Source: Aeromonas lacus (lineage in GTDB: Bacteria > Pseudomonadota > Gammaproteobacteria > Enterobacterales > Aeromonadaceae). From it: DNA of 48,189 nt. The translations under genes were made by a program, and so were the position numbers. Positions 1 through 8,262 of this stretch are shown piece after piece; within the stretch, counting starts at the first letter, position 1, and every line of letters starts with the position of its first letter. Location of the stretch: NCBI RefSeq assembly GCF_000764665.1, contig NZ_JRGM01000149.1, positions 1 to 48,189 of the forward strand, in the 5' to 3' direction. The notes under the pieces are model-generated. The model saw only the letters and a list, made by a program, of their open reading frames with translations. It was not told where the DNA came from and did no database searches.

Positions 1-18
1 GTAGGACACTGCCAGGCA
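1..18 (+). rRNA. rrf: 5S ribosomal RNA, 3' end only
   Basis: The first bases match the 3' end of gammaproteobacterial 5S rRNA: GTAGG followed by ACTGCCAGGCA, the strand that closes helix I against the 5' TGCCTGGC of 5S. Only about 18 nt are inside the window, so the gene is cut by the left edge. The exact 3' end could be 1-2 nt further on. The tRNA-Asp gene downstream in the same orientation is the usual arrangement for the distal end of an rrn operon. Confidence 0.75.
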
Positions 19-32
19 CACAATTAAACAGC

Positions 33-107
33 GATGTGAAGAATCACATCACTGGCTGCGAGGATGACACCTCAAAAGAAGCAGCAGACAATTTAGCAAA
101 ATGCTAA
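33..107 (+). other. 5S-tRNA spacer with two processing-type hairpins
   Basis: Two small perfect hairpins lie between the 5S end and tRNA-Asp. One is GATGTGA / TCACATC (33-39 and 44-50). The other is TTAGCA / TGCTAA (93-98 and 102-107), ending 9 nt before the tRNA. Hairpins in this position commonly guide RNase processing of the polycistronic rRNA-tRNA transcript. That role is inferred from position only. Confidence 0.4.
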
Positions 108-116
108 CCAGACAGC

Positions 117-193
117 GGAGCGGTAGTTCAGTCGGTTAGAATACCGGCCTGTCACGCCGGGGGTCGCGGGTTCGAGTCCCGTCCGCTCCGCCA
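117..193 (+). tRNA. tRNA-Asp (anticodon GTC)
   Basis: This 77-nt sequence folds as a full cloverleaf. The acceptor strand GGAGCGG (117-123) pairs perfectly with CCGCTCC (183-189). The anticodon GTC is at 151-153, the T-loop carries GGTTCGAGTCC, the discriminator base is G190, and CCA is encoded at 191-193. It is nearly identical to E. coli tRNA-Asp. Its place just after the 5S end makes it the distal tRNA of an rrn operon, as in E. coli rrnC and rrnH. Confidence 0.98.
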
Positions 194-201
194 CTAATTT
201 G

Positions 202-230
202 AAGGCCTTCCTGAATGGGAAGGCCTTTTT
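202..230 (+). terminator. rho-independent terminator after tRNA-Asp
   Basis: AAGGCCTTCC (202-211) pairs perfectly with GGAAGGCCTT (218-227) across a short loop and runs into a T stretch. It lies 8 nt after the tRNA and probably ends the rrn transcript. Confidence 0.85.
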
Positions 231-282
231 GCTATGGGAAATTTTCACGTTGGCCACAGCGTTGCATGTCTGAATCGATAGA

Positions 283-309
283 AAAGCCCGGTTACATAAC
301 CGGGCTTTG
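283..309. terminator. Second hairpin terminator, back-up for the rrn operon
   Basis: AAAGCCCGGTTA (283-294) and TAACCGGGCTTT (297-308) form a 12-bp perfect inverted repeat with A and T runs on the two sides. It could terminate in either direction. It is a tandem with the terminator at 202-230, as often found after highly expressed rRNA operons. Confidence 0.7.
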
Positions 310-501
310 TCGTCTGTAAATTCAACCTGCTTGTTTCTTTTTACTGGTCTGCTTTTGGCTTGCGGTGCGCGATTAGGGTTGTATCTCGCTTATAACTCGG
401 TAGAGTAAGGGCATCTTGAGTTTGCCTGTCCCGCGCCGAGTTTGCCGGGTTTCAGGTGTAACTTGGCCAGTTTTTATCAACCTTAAGCTAGTGGTATCGA
501 T

Positions 502-819
502 ATGGAACAAGTAAACAAGTCCACCTTCAGCGATGTACTGGAATATGTGCGTATGTCCCGTCGCCAGAACAAACTCAAGCGTGAAATTGCGGATAACGAG
601 AAGAAGATCCGTGACAACCAGAAGCGTGTACTGCTGCTCGATAACTTGAGTGACTATATCAAGCCGGGTATGAGCATTGATGAAGTGCAGGCCATCATCG
701 CCAACATGCGTACTGACTATGAGGAGCGCGTGGATGACCACATCATCAAGAATGCTGAGCTCTCCAAAGAGCGTAAAGAGCTGAGCACCAAGCTGAAGAG
801 CATGAGTTCCCACAAGTAA
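502..819 (+). CDS. tmaR: TmaR / YeeX (DUF496), polar PTS regulator
   Basis: The 105-residue protein closely matches E. coli YeeX over its whole length, including the stretches [20 protein letters not shown] and KPGMS. It is predicted to be almost entirely helical and coiled-coil. In E. coli this protein, renamed TmaR, clusters at one cell pole and holds PTS enzyme I there, which controls sugar uptake. Phosphorylation of Tyr72 matters there, and the equivalent here is Tyr73 (in TDYEERVDD). The ATG at 502 has only a weak Shine-Dalgarno, but no better in-frame start exists. The gene is monocistronic, with a terminator 22 nt after the stop. The family assignment is firm; the function in this organism is inferred from E. 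coli. Confidence 0.93.
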   Translation: MEQVNKSTFSDVLEYVRMSRRQNKLKREIADNEKKIRDNQKRVLLLDNLSDYIKPGMSIDEVQAIIANMRTDYEERVDDHIIKNAELSKERKELSTKLKSMSSHK

Positions 820-841
820 TGCTTCGCTTACCTTGTTAAAC

Positions 842-866
842 AACACCGGCCATTGGCCGGTGTTTT
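842..866 (+). terminator. Terminator of tmaR
   Basis: AACACCGGCC (842-851) and GGCCGGTGTT (855-864) form a 10-bp perfect stem with a 3-nt loop and a TTTT tail. Confidence 0.85.
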
Positions 867-947
867 GTTATCAGCTCTGATCTCTGACACTCCTGCAACA
901 ATCGGCTCCCCTTTTTAGAGTTGCCCTGTTACCATCAATGCAAAGCG

Positions 948-996
948 GTCAATAGTTTCAAGCCATTGACTTGAAACGACTAAGCTTGATTGAAAC
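948..996. promoter_or_regulatory. Clustered TTGAAAC repeats upstream of the PBP gene
   Basis: GTTTCAAG (955-962) and CTTGAAAC (970-977) form a perfect 8-bp inverted repeat. A further direct copy of TTGAAAC lies at 990-996. A second dyad, GTCAAT / ATTGAC (948-953 and 65-70 of the same hundred, 965-970), is interleaved with it. All lie within 80 nt of the preferred start at 1029, so this may be an operator. No known regulator motif was matched. Confidence 0.35.
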
Positions 997-1028
997 ACAA
1001 TAAATTGCGCAACCATGGTGGGGCTTTT

Positions 1029-4000
1029 ATGGGCGCATCAGAACAGACGGATTTGACACAAGTGGCATCTCAAGATTCATCTGTCCAGAGCACGGACGGG
1101 AACCCCAAGCGCAAGCGTCGTTCCTGGTGGCGCTGGCTGTTTTGTTTCCTCTTCCTCGCGTGTCTTGGGGCTGTGATCGCTCTGGTTGGCTACGAGATGA
1201 AAACCTCGAAGCTGCAATCTCAGGAGATCTCGCGCTATGCCGCCAAGCTCACCTATCAGGTTGAGCCCGGTCAGAGCAAGCAGATCGCTTTCCCTGAAGA
1301 TGGCCCGTTCGACAAGCGACTTGGCTACGTACAACTGCCAATGATGCAGGAGCGGCTACTGCAGCGAGGCTATCAGGTCAGCAAGCAAGTGCATTTCTCC
1401 GATGCGCTCTACGACTACGCCAAGCGCGGCTTCTTTGTCCCCTATACCGAGAAGGTTCAGGCCGGGCTGTCGCTCTATGATTGTCGCGCCGAGCCTTTCT
1501 ACCAGTTCCGGTATCCGACCCATCACTATCCGGATTTTGCCTCGATCCCGCCGCTCATCATCCAGTCGCTGCTCTTTATCGAGAACCGCGACCTGCTGAG
1601 CAATGAGGAGCCGTTGGCCAACCCGGCTGTGGATTGGCCCCGTTTTGCCAAAGCGGCAGTTTCTCAGGTAGGCAAAGCGCTGGATATGCAGGATCAATCT
1701 GCTGGCGGCAGTACCCTAGCAACTCAGGTGGAGAAGTATCGTCACTCACCTGACGGTTTGACCATGTCCCCCACCGAGAAGATCCGCCAGATGGCATCTG
1801 CCAGCGTGCGAGCTTATCGTCTTGGGCCAGAAACACTGGAGGCGCGCAAACTGGTAGCATGGGCTTATCTCAACTCGGTGCCCCTTTCTGCAGCTCCCGG
1901 CTACGGCGAGGTGCATGGGTTGGGTGATGGCCTCTGGGTCTGGTTTGGTGCCAATGTCGAGGATGTGAACCGTCTGCTGGATCCGGCTCGCAACCAGAAT
2001 GCCTCGCTGGCAGAGCAGGGGCTTGCGTTGCGTCAGGTGGTGTCTCTGATGATCGCCCACCGTCGTCCCTCCTACTATCTGGCTCAGGGACGGAGCTCAC
2101 TGGCGACGCTGACCGACAGCTATCTGCGCCTGTTTGTGCAGGAGGGGATGATTACGCCTCCGCTGATGGAAGCTGCCCTCAAGGCCAAGGTGACTTTCCG
2201 TGACTTTTTGCAATCTCCGGCGGTGACCAAGGTCAATAACAGCAAGGGGTTGCAGGTGGCGCGTACCCGTCTTAGCCGACAGCTCGGGGTGCAACTTTAC
2301 GATCTCGACCGGATGGATCTGACCGCAGAGACCAGCCTCAATATGCCGTTGCAGAACGAGATTTCTCACTATCTGCAGCAGCTCGCCGACCCCACTTTTG
2401 CGGCACAGGTTGGTCTGTTTGGTGAGCGCCTGCTTTCGCCAGAGAAGACCGGTGATGTGCGCTATAGCTTCACCCTGTTCGAGAAGTCGCCGGAAGGGTT
2501 CAAGGTACGGGTTCAGACCGACAACACCGATCAGCCGTTCGACATCAACGAAGGTTCCAAGCTGGAGCTGGGCTCCACTGCCAAGCTGCGGGTACTGACC
2601 ACGTATCTGGAGATAGTCGCCGAGCTGCATGACAACTATGCCGACATGCCGGCTGCGAGTCTGCGCAAACTGGCTGATGCGTCTCAGGATAACCTCAGCC
2701 GTTGGGCCATCTCCTATCTGATGACGGCGAAGGACAAGAGCCTGCCCCTGATGCTGGAAGCCGCGCTGGATCGCCAATACTCAGCGAGCCCCAGCGAAGG
2801 TTTCTTTACCGGTGGTGGCATGCACACCTTCAACAACTTCCGCAAAGAGGATAACGGTCGCATCCCGGCTATCCGCGATGCGCTGCGCGAGTCCATCAAC
2901 CTGCCGTTTGTCCGCCTGCTGCGCGACATCGTGCGTTACAGCCTCTACAAGGAGGGGAACCGTGCTCAACTGCTCAAGGATGACAAGGATCCCCGCCGTC
3001 AGGAGTATCTGGCGAAATTTGCCGACAAGGAGGGTCAGACCTATCTGCTGCGCTTCTGGCGCAAGTATCACGGCAAGAGCGCCGATGATCAGCTCGATAC
3101 CTTCCTGGATGGGTTGAAGCCAAGTGCTGTGCGTCTGGCGGCGGTTCACCGCTATCTGATGCCGGATGCCGACCTGGCGACCTTCTCCGCCTTCATTGCC
3201 AAGCGACTTCCAAATGAGAAGCTGAGTGCAAAACGGGTCGAGCAGCTCTATGTCAGTTACGGCCCCGGCAAGTATTCACTGCCTGATCAGGGCTACATCG
3301 CGCGGGTGCACCCGCTGGAGCTGTGGCTGCTCTCCTACCTTAGGGAGTTTGACAAGGCGACCTTTGCCGATGCGGTTGCGGCAAGCCGTGACGAGCGCCA
3401 GGAGGTTTACAGCTGGCTGTTCAAGACCCGTCACCGCAGTGCCCGTGACAGCCGTATCCGCACCATGCTGGAGGTTGAGGCCTTCCTCGATATCCATCAA
3501 CGCTGGGCGCGGCTGGGCTATCCGTTCGACCATCTGGTGCCGTCGCTGGCGACCGCGTTGGGCAGCTCAGGCGATCGTCCGGCAGCCTTGGCCGAGTTGA
3601 TGGGGATTATCCAGAATGGCGGTATCCGGGTACCGACGCTGCGCATCGAACATCTCTCGTTTGCCAGAGGAACCCCTTTCGAGACCGAGTTCGATCCGAC
3701 TCATACCGAAGGAACGCGCGTCTTGCCGGCCGAGGTGGCGACAGCGCTGCGCAATGCACTCTCCAAGGTTGTCGAAGGGGGGACGGCGAAGCGGATTGCC
3801 GGCGCCTTTACCATGCCAGATGGCACCCTGCTGGCAATGGGCGGCAAGACGGGGACCGGTGACAACCGGATCGAGACGGTCGGGCGTTATGGCAATGTGA
3901 CCAGCTCACAGGCTCGCAACCGTACCGCGACTTTCGTCTTCTATCTGGGGGATGATCACTTCGGCACGCTGACGGCTTATGTGCCGGGCAGTCAATCGGA

Positions 4001-4112
4001 CAAGTTCCGGTTCACTTCCGCGTTGCCGGTGCAGGTGCTCAAGGGAATGGCGCCGCTGCTGATCCCCTATCTGCAACCGGGTTCCCATACCCAGTGTCTG
4101 GCCACTCAGTGA
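1029..4112 (+). CDS. PBP1-like protein: degenerate GT51 plus transpeptidase domain
   Basis: This large class A PBP-like protein is anchored by one N-terminal transmembrane helix (residues ~35-57). A GT51-like region follows at ~170-310. The first catalytic Glu is kept (E185 in IENRDL), but the usual EDxxFxxH signature is not. GGSTLATQ (226-233) replaces GGSTITQQ. By eye, the second catalytic Glu is Gln (Q254 in EKIRQM). The transpeptidase half has all three motifs: S516-T-A-K519, S622-I-N624 and K940-T-G. It should act on periplasmic peptidoglycan, mainly as a transpeptidase. At 1027 residues it is longer than most PBP1C proteins. The ATG at 1029 follows GGTGGGG at good spacing; an in-frame TTG at 990 would add 13 residues. 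It is a single-gene unit with its own terminator. Confidence 0.85.
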   Translation: MGASEQTDLTQVASQDSSVQSTDGNPKRKRRSWWRWLFCFLFLACLGAVIALVGYEMKTSKLQSQEISRYAAKLTYQVEPGQSKQIAFPEDGPFDKRLGYVQLPMMQERLLQRGYQVSKQVHFSDALYDYAKRGFFVPYTEKVQAGLSLYDCRAEPFYQFRYPTHHYPDFASIPPLIIQSLLFIENRDLLSNEEPLANPAVDWPRFAKAAVSQVGKALDMQDQSAGGSTLATQVEKYRHSPDGLTMSPTEKIRQMASASVRAYRLGPETLEARKLVAWAYLNSVPLSAAPGYGEVHGLGDGLWVWFGANVEDVNRLLDPARNQNASLAEQGLALRQVVSLMIAHRRPSYYLAQGRSSLATLTDSYLRLFVQEGMITPPLMEAALKAKVTFRDFLQSPAVTKVNNSKGLQVARTRLSRQLGVQLYDLDRMDLTAETSLNMPLQNEISHYLQQLADPTFAAQVGLFGERLLSPEKTGDVRYSFTLFEKSPEGFKVRVQTDNTDQPFDINEGSKLELGSTAKLRVLTTYLEIVAELHDNYADMPAASLRKLADASQDNLSRWAISYLMTAKDKSLPLMLEAALDRQYSASPSEGFFTGGGMHTFNNFRKEDNGRIPAIRDALRESINLPFVRLLRDIVRYSLYKEGNRAQLLKDDKDPRRQEYLAKFADKEGQTYLLRFWRKYHGKSADDQLDTFLDGLKPSAVRLAAVHRYLMPDADLATFSAFIAKRLPNEKLSAKRVEQLYVSYGPGKYSLPDQGYIARVHPLELWLLSYLREFDKATFADAVAASRDERQEVYSWLFKTRHRSARDSRIRTMLEVEAFLDIHQRWARLGYPFDHLVPSLATALGSSGDRPAALAELMGIIQNGGIRVPTLRIEHLSFARGTPFETEFDPTHTEGTRVLPAEVATALRNALSKVVEGGTAKRIAGAFTMPDGTLLAMGGKTGTGDNRIETVGRYGNVTSSQARNRTATFVFYLGDDHFGTLTAYVPGSQSDKFRFTSALPVQVLKGMAPLLIPYLQPGSHTQCLATQ

Positions 4113-4128
4113 GTGGCTGACAGAGATA

Positions 4129-4160
4129 AAAACGGGGAGGCTGTGAAGCCTCCCCGTTTT
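4129..4160. terminator. Bidirectional terminator between the PBP gene and yidA
   Basis: AAAACGGGGAGGC (4129-4141) and GCCTCCCCGTTTT (4148-4160) form a 13-bp perfect stem with A and T flanks. It serves the two convergent genes on either side. Confidence 0.9.
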
Positions 4161-4195
4161 ATTTTCTTATTGAATACAGCGTTCTCGCTGACTCG

Positions 4196-5008
4196 TCAGG
4201 CGTTCAGGATGAACTGTTCAATCACCTGAGCCACGCCATCTTCATCGTTGCAAGCCGTCGTATGCTGGGCCAGCGCCTTGATCTCATCGGTGGCGTTACC
4301 CATGGCGACACCCAGTCCTGCGTATTCGATCATATGGTGGTCATTGCCAGCATCCCCGACGCAGATCACCTGCTCGGCGGTCAGACCAAGGTGATCGGCC
4401 AGTGCGGCAACCCCTGTCCCCTTGTTGCTCTGCTTGTTCATGAATTCGAGGAAGAAGGGAGCGCTCTGCACCACTGTGTAGCGCTCATAGAGCTCTGCGG
4501 GCAGGCGCTCTATGGCGCGGGCGAGCTGGGGGGGCTCGTCGATCATCATCACCTTCATGATCTGCTCGTCGGCCGGCAGGGTAGCAAAATCGATCAGATT
4601 AATCGGCATGCCGATCAGACGGGATTCATGCTCGGTGTAACGGCTGACGCGCGGGCTGATAAGCCCCTTGGTGACGGAGAAGCCGTGGACGTTCACCTCC
4701 AGCTCGTCGGCCAGTTTGGCGACGGCGCTGGCATCGCTGCCGGTCAGCAGCTGGCTGCGGATGATGCGCTGATCGGCAACCTGCTGTACCAAGGCGCCGT
4801 TGTAGCAGATGACATAGTCATGCTCCCCGGTGAGGCCGAGTTCGACCAGATAACGACTCATCCCCTCCAGCGGCCGGCCAGAGGCCAGTACCACGGTGAC
4901 ACCTTTGGCACGAGCAGCCGTGATGGCGGCGTGGGTGCGGGGAGTAATCTGGCCTTGCGGGTTGAGCAGGGTGCCATCCATATCCAATGCGATCAGCTTG
5001 TACATCAT
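4196..5008 (-). CDS. yidA: Cof-type HAD-IIB sugar phosphatase YidA
   Basis: The 270-residue protein is the same length as E. coli YidA and similar throughout. HAD motif I is DMDGTLL near residue 9, motif II is ASGR, and the C-terminal motifs are NKGTGV and GDAGNDHHMIEYAG. Shared YidA stretches include KVMMIDEP and SAPFFLE. The family dephosphorylates small sugar phosphates in the cytoplasm using Mg2+ and a catalytic Asp; E. coli YidA has broad specificity. The start is ATG at 5008, and a second ATG directly follows it. Nothing nearby suggests a dedicated pathway. A perfect 15-bp dyad lies 15 nt upstream of the start. Confidence 0.92.
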   Translation of the reverse strand: MMYKLIALDMDGTLLNPQGQITPRTHAAITAARAKGVTVVLASGRPLEGMSRYLVELGLTGEHDYVICYNGALVQQVADQRIIRSQLLTGSDASAVAKLADELEVNVHGFSVTKGLISPRVSRYTEHESRLIGMPINLIDFATLPADEQIMKVMMIDEPPQLARAIERLPAELYERYTVVQSAPFFLEFMNKQSNKGTGVAALADHLGLTAEQVICVGDAGNDHHMIEYAGLGVAMGNATDEIKALAQHTTACNDEDGVAQVIEQFILNA

Positions 5009-5022
5009 TCACTACCTGAGTC

Positions 5023-5037
5023 TGGGCGGCCCGCCCA
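5023..5037. repeat. Perfect 15-bp dyad upstream of yidA
   Basis: TGGGCGG and CCGCCCA flank a single C, 15 nt upstream of the yidA ATG and inside its leader. It could be an operator or a small hairpin next to the ribosome binding region. No regulator was recognised. Confidence 0.35.
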
Positions 5038-5119
5038 ATGGGGCCTGGGAAGTGGCGAGTGTAGCGAAAATCGGCGGCCGGATCACGGTTGCTACTGATA
5101 TGAATAGGGTCAGCTTGAC

Positions 5120-6787
5120 CTATTTATGCGCCTCATAGGGGATCATCTGAAGTTGATCTTCCCGGATGCAGAAATGGATGGGGCCGTGTTCGATATCGAC
5201 CCGGTTGTGGTGATGGGCCATCTCTACCTCGACACCGGGGAAGAGATGCTGGGTGGCGATGATGTCCATCTCTGCCATCAGCTTTTGCAGCTCTTCGTGG
5301 TTGGCGGCCAGCTGCTCTTCCAGCTGGCGGAGCTCCTGCTGATGGCGCTCGCGGATTGGTTTGAGTTTGCGCAGGGTATCGGGATTGCGTTTTTCAGTGG
5401 GGAGTTGCACCAGCCGCATTACCAGCTCCTTGATCTTGTCGAGCTGCTCCTGACAGAGCTGTTGCTGCTGCTTGAGCTGATGCTCCTGCTCCTTGTGGGT
5501 AAAGTAGCCGCCGAGGATCTGCAGCTTGGTATGGTTGCCGGCCGATGCACCGAGCACAGGAGAGATGATGAGCCGGTTGGCTATGGCGAGCCCTCCCAGG
5601 AGGTTCCCTTTGCGCATCCCGCCGTCACCTACCTTGATGTCCTGACCGCTGCGGCTGTAGCAGTGGCTGAGCTGGGTCTGGATCTGGATATCGCCGCCGG
5701 CCTCCAGCTGGGCATACTGAGCATAGCTGGCGTGGATCTCCCCCTGCGCGTTGAGTTGGCAGAGGTACTCGCCCTGTTCATTGCGCCGACCAATGATGCC
5801 ATGACGCACCGTGATAGTTCCCCCCGCTTCAATCCAGCCCCCTTCGATAAAGCCACCGATGACGATGTCACCGCTGACCGAGATCTTCATACCCGGATTG
5901 ACATCATCATTGACGATGAGTCCTCCCTCAAAGGTGATGTGACCGTGGCGGGCATCCACCCGCTTCACGCTCAGCACCTCATCCACCTTCATTCCCGCCT
6001 TCTCCTGACAGGGGAGACCTGCGCGGCTCGCAATCAGCAGGTCCGGGTCATCGGGCGAGAAGAAGGTGCCCTCTCCGGCGCTCATCGGGCTGTCTTTGCC
6101 ATGCTTGGCGGGAAGCTCCTGACCGGTCACGGTGAAGCCGGGGACGCCCTGAGTTGCCGGGTGACGGCGCATCAGCTGGGCACCTGCCTTGACGGTGACG
6201 ATGGAGCCGAGATCCCTCAGGTCGACCCGGCCATGATCCAGCGCCTGAGGTTTGAGAATACGTTCGGCTGGAGTCTCTACCAGCCGCTCGTAGCGGGTAT
6301 CCTGACCGTTGACGGCGGCCTGGCCGCGGGCGATGACCAGTTTCAGCATGCTGCCGGGGGCCGCTTCTTTGGCGGAGAGGATGGCGGTAGCAAGCAGAGC
6401 CTCGCTGACCCCCTGCTTCACCTCGCTGATGGAGATCGCCTCTTGCAGCTGTTCGAGGGTCAGATACTTGCCACCCCAGTCAGCGGTGATTTGGGCGCTG
6501 GCACTCATCCGGTCTTTCTCGACCAGAATAAGCACCTTGGCATCGTGCCGCTTGGCGATGGGGATGGGAGTCGTTGGAACAGAGGTGGCAGGGTTGCCTT
6601 GCAGCATGTTGAGCAGGGCTACCGACTGCTTGATCCCTTCCGTCAGAGGTTGATAGCGGCGGCAGTTGGAGGCGAGCAGCAAGGTCTGCACATCCTGTTC
6701 GGTGACAGGTTTGGTGAGACCCGGCGCGATGCGCAGGCAGACCTGATCCATGTCACTTGATAGCAGCAGCCACTCTTTGCTTAACAC
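5120..6787 (-). CDS. FapA family protein (DUF342)
   Basis: The 555-residue cytoplasmic protein fits the DUF342/FapA family. A mixed N-terminal region (~1-170) is followed by the conserved DUF342 core. There, repeated Gly-rich turns (VSGDIVIGGFIEGGWIEAGG, residues ~300-330) suggest a right-handed beta-helix. A long coiled coil follows at ~430-520, very rich in Gln, Leu and Glu. In Vibrio, FapA supports polar flagellum assembly or signalling, and DUF342 proteins often lie near motility genes. Here the nearest signalling gene is an HD-GYP protein two genes away, so a role in surface or motility control is only a guess. The ATG at 6787 lies 17 nt after CCCAGCAAGGAG, in which AAGGAG can serve as the ribosome binding site. 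No transmembrane segment is seen. Confidence 0.85.
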   Translation of the reverse strand: MLSKEWLLLSSDMDQVCLRIAPGLTKPVTEQDVQTLLLASNCRRYQPLTEGIKQSVALLNMLQGNPATSVPTTPIPIAKRHDAKVLILVEKDRMSASAQITADWGGKYLTLEQLQEAISISEVKQGVSEALLATAILSAKEAAPGSMLKLVIARGQAAVNGQDTRYERLVETPAERILKPQALDHGRVDLRDLGSIVTVKAGAQLMRRHPATQGVPGFTVTGQELPAKHGKDSPMSAGEGTFFSPDDPDLLIASRAGLPCQEKAGMKVDEVLSVKRVDARHGHITFEGGLIVNDDVNPGMKISVSGDIVIGGFIEGGWIEAGGTITVRHGIIGRRNEQGEYLCQLNAQGEIHASYAQYAQLEAGGDIQIQTQLSHCYSRSGQDIKVGDGGMRKGNLLGGLAIANRLIISPVLGASAGNHTKLQILGGYFTHKEQEHQLKQQQQLCQEQLDKIKELVMRLVQLPTEKRNPDTLRKLKPIRERHQQELRQLEEQLAANHEELQKLMAEMDIIATQHLFPGVEVEMAHHHNRVDIEHGPIHFCIREDQLQMIPYEAHK

Positions 6788-7044
6788 CGGCTCTCCTTGC
6801 TGGGTGGGAGAGGGAAGTGCCCCTCTACTGTCATTAAATCTCTCAATGATGGATAAAGCGAATCACTGAGCCGAAGAGTGTGCAGTATTTGGATATTTCT
6901 GCTGGAAGGTCAATGGATTGAGTGCAAATGGGTGACGGGATCGTAAGAAATGACAGTGCTGATTGGAGATGACCCGGCCCGAGGCCGGATCATGGAAACG
7001 AGCCTGTGCGGTGCAGAAGATTCAGGATTTGTTTGCAGCGTAGG

Positions 7045-8208
7045 TCAGTCGCCGAGCTGGGCCATTCTGGTCAGGGTGAGGTAATCGGCCAGTACCGGCA
7101 ATCCCTGCAGATGGCGGCGCAGCATGTCGAGGGCGGCAAAGGCGAGGATCTTGCGGCGGCTCTCGGGATCCGGGTGGTTGACCTTGAGGGTCTGACCAAA
7201 CGGTTGCCCATCGGCGCAGAGCAGCAGCGGCACGCCGTCCGGCCCTGCCCGGCCTATGGTCAGACTCACTCCATGGAGAGTGCCCGATAGCTGGGCAAGC
7301 TCGCAGCTCAAGGTGCTGCTAAAGCTGGCCTCCAGCGCGGCGTATTCATGACACATGGCAAGCAAGGCCCCCCGGCTCTCACATTCATACAGAGTGAGTG
7401 CTTTCTCTCCCAGCAGAGCGAGGATCTGCTGCGCCGGCTCGATATCCCCTCTGCCGACCAGCCAAGGCTCGATGGTGGCGAGCAGTCGCGCTTCGGCTGC
7501 ATCCATGTCTGCCGTGCTGGCGCCGTGGCCGATCAGTTTCAGCTCGATGAGTGGCATCGATGAGCGGTAGCCTAGCTCGATCCCGGTGGGCCAAGGGGCC
7601 GAATCCAGCATATCGCTGAGGGCTGACTCGGAGACGCCGAAAGTGTAGAAACGGCGCAGCTCGGTGTCGGTCCGGGCGCCAGCCAGCACCTTGAGGCGCG
7701 GCAAGATCTGTTCGCGCACCATCTGTTTGAATTCGAAGGGGACGCCCGGGGTGAAGAAGAGCTGGCTTAGACCCTGATGGCCAGTGTGCGTCACCACAAA
7801 GCCGCAGGCAGTACCGACCGGGTTGTCGAGGATTTCGCAATCCTGTGGCAGCCAGGCCTGTTTGGCATTGCTGGTTGGCATGGGGCGGCCCCGGCTGGCG
7901 TAGCGTGCTTCGATGGTGGCGAGCCAGTCCGGAAACAGGGTGAGTGGTTGGCCGAAAGCCTCGGCCGCAGCCTGTGCGGTGAGATCGTCGGCAGTGGGGC
8001 CGAGTCCGCCACACACCAGCACCACCTCGGCGCGGCTGGCGCTCTCCTGAAGCACGCTTTTCAGGTCGGCGAGGTTGTCCCCCACCGTCAGGCGGCGGCG
8101 CACCTGCCAGCCCTGTTCCAGCAGCAGGGCGCTGAGCCAGGCGGCATTGGTATCCACCACCAGTCCCGTCACTATCTCGTCTCCGGTGCTGATGATCTCG
8201 ATACGCAT
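7045..8208 (-). CDS. CinA-family (YfaY-like) protein
   Basis: The 387-residue protein starts with the MoCF/CinA N-terminal domain: GDEIVTGLVVDTNAAWL near residue 10 and CGGLGPTADDLT near 65, the nucleotide-sugar and molybdopterin-binding type fold. The C-terminal half resembles the CinA/PncC amidase region, but the usual active-site stretch is not obvious to me. It matches the length and layout of E. coli YfaY (about 400 residues), annotated as NMN-deamidase-related. Full-length CinA in other bacteria hydrolyses ADP-ribose and deamidates NMN in NAD salvage; whether this copy does so is open. The ATG at 8208 follows a good AAGGAG. It lies 54 nt downstream of the HD-GYP gene on the same strand and may be co-transcribed with it. 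Confidence 0.87.
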   Translation of the reverse strand: MRIEIISTGDEIVTGLVVDTNAAWLSALLLEQGWQVRRRLTVGDNLADLKSVLQESASRAEVVLVCGGLGPTADDLTAQAAAEAFGQPLTLFPDWLATIEARYASRGRPMPTSNAKQAWLPQDCEILDNPVGTACGFVVTHTGHQGLSQLFFTPGVPFEFKQMVREQILPRLKVLAGARTDTELRRFYTFGVSESALSDMLDSAPWPTGIELGYRSSMPLIELKLIGHGASTADMDAAEARLLATIEPWLVGRGDIEPAQQILALLGEKALTLYECESRGALLAMCHEYAALEASFSSTLSCELAQLSGTLHGVSLTIGRAGPDGVPLLLCADGQPFGQTLKVNHPDPESRRKILAFAALDMLRRHLQGLPVLADYLTLTRMAQLGD

Positions 8209-8262
8209 GGCGGGCTCCTTGTGCTGAAACGGGGAAAAGAGATGGCTACTGGCCTGCGGGGA

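Larger units (their letters stand above)
194..501. other. Intergenic stretch between tRNA-Asp and tmaR
   Basis: This 308-nt stretch holds no gene. It contains the tRNA terminator (202-230) and a second hairpin (283-308). The remaining ~190 nt must carry the tmaR promoter. No box there is convincing; the best pair is TTGTAT and TAGAGT around 379-406, which is weak. Confidence 0.5.

Noticed and set aside
990..1028. TTG start extending the PBP gene
   Set aside because: The ATG at 1029 has a much better ribosome binding site, and the extra 13 residues lie across the TTGAAAC repeat cluster.
5126..6760. Long open frame of 544 codons on the plus strand opposite the FapA gene
   Set aside because: It lies antisense to a clear DUF342 protein, has no recognisable motif and no ribosome binding site. 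Long mirror frames are common in GC-rich DNA.
6968..6993. Hairpin ATGACCCGGCC / GGCCGGATCAT after the CinA-like gene
   Set aside because: One mismatch and no T run; too weak to call a terminator.
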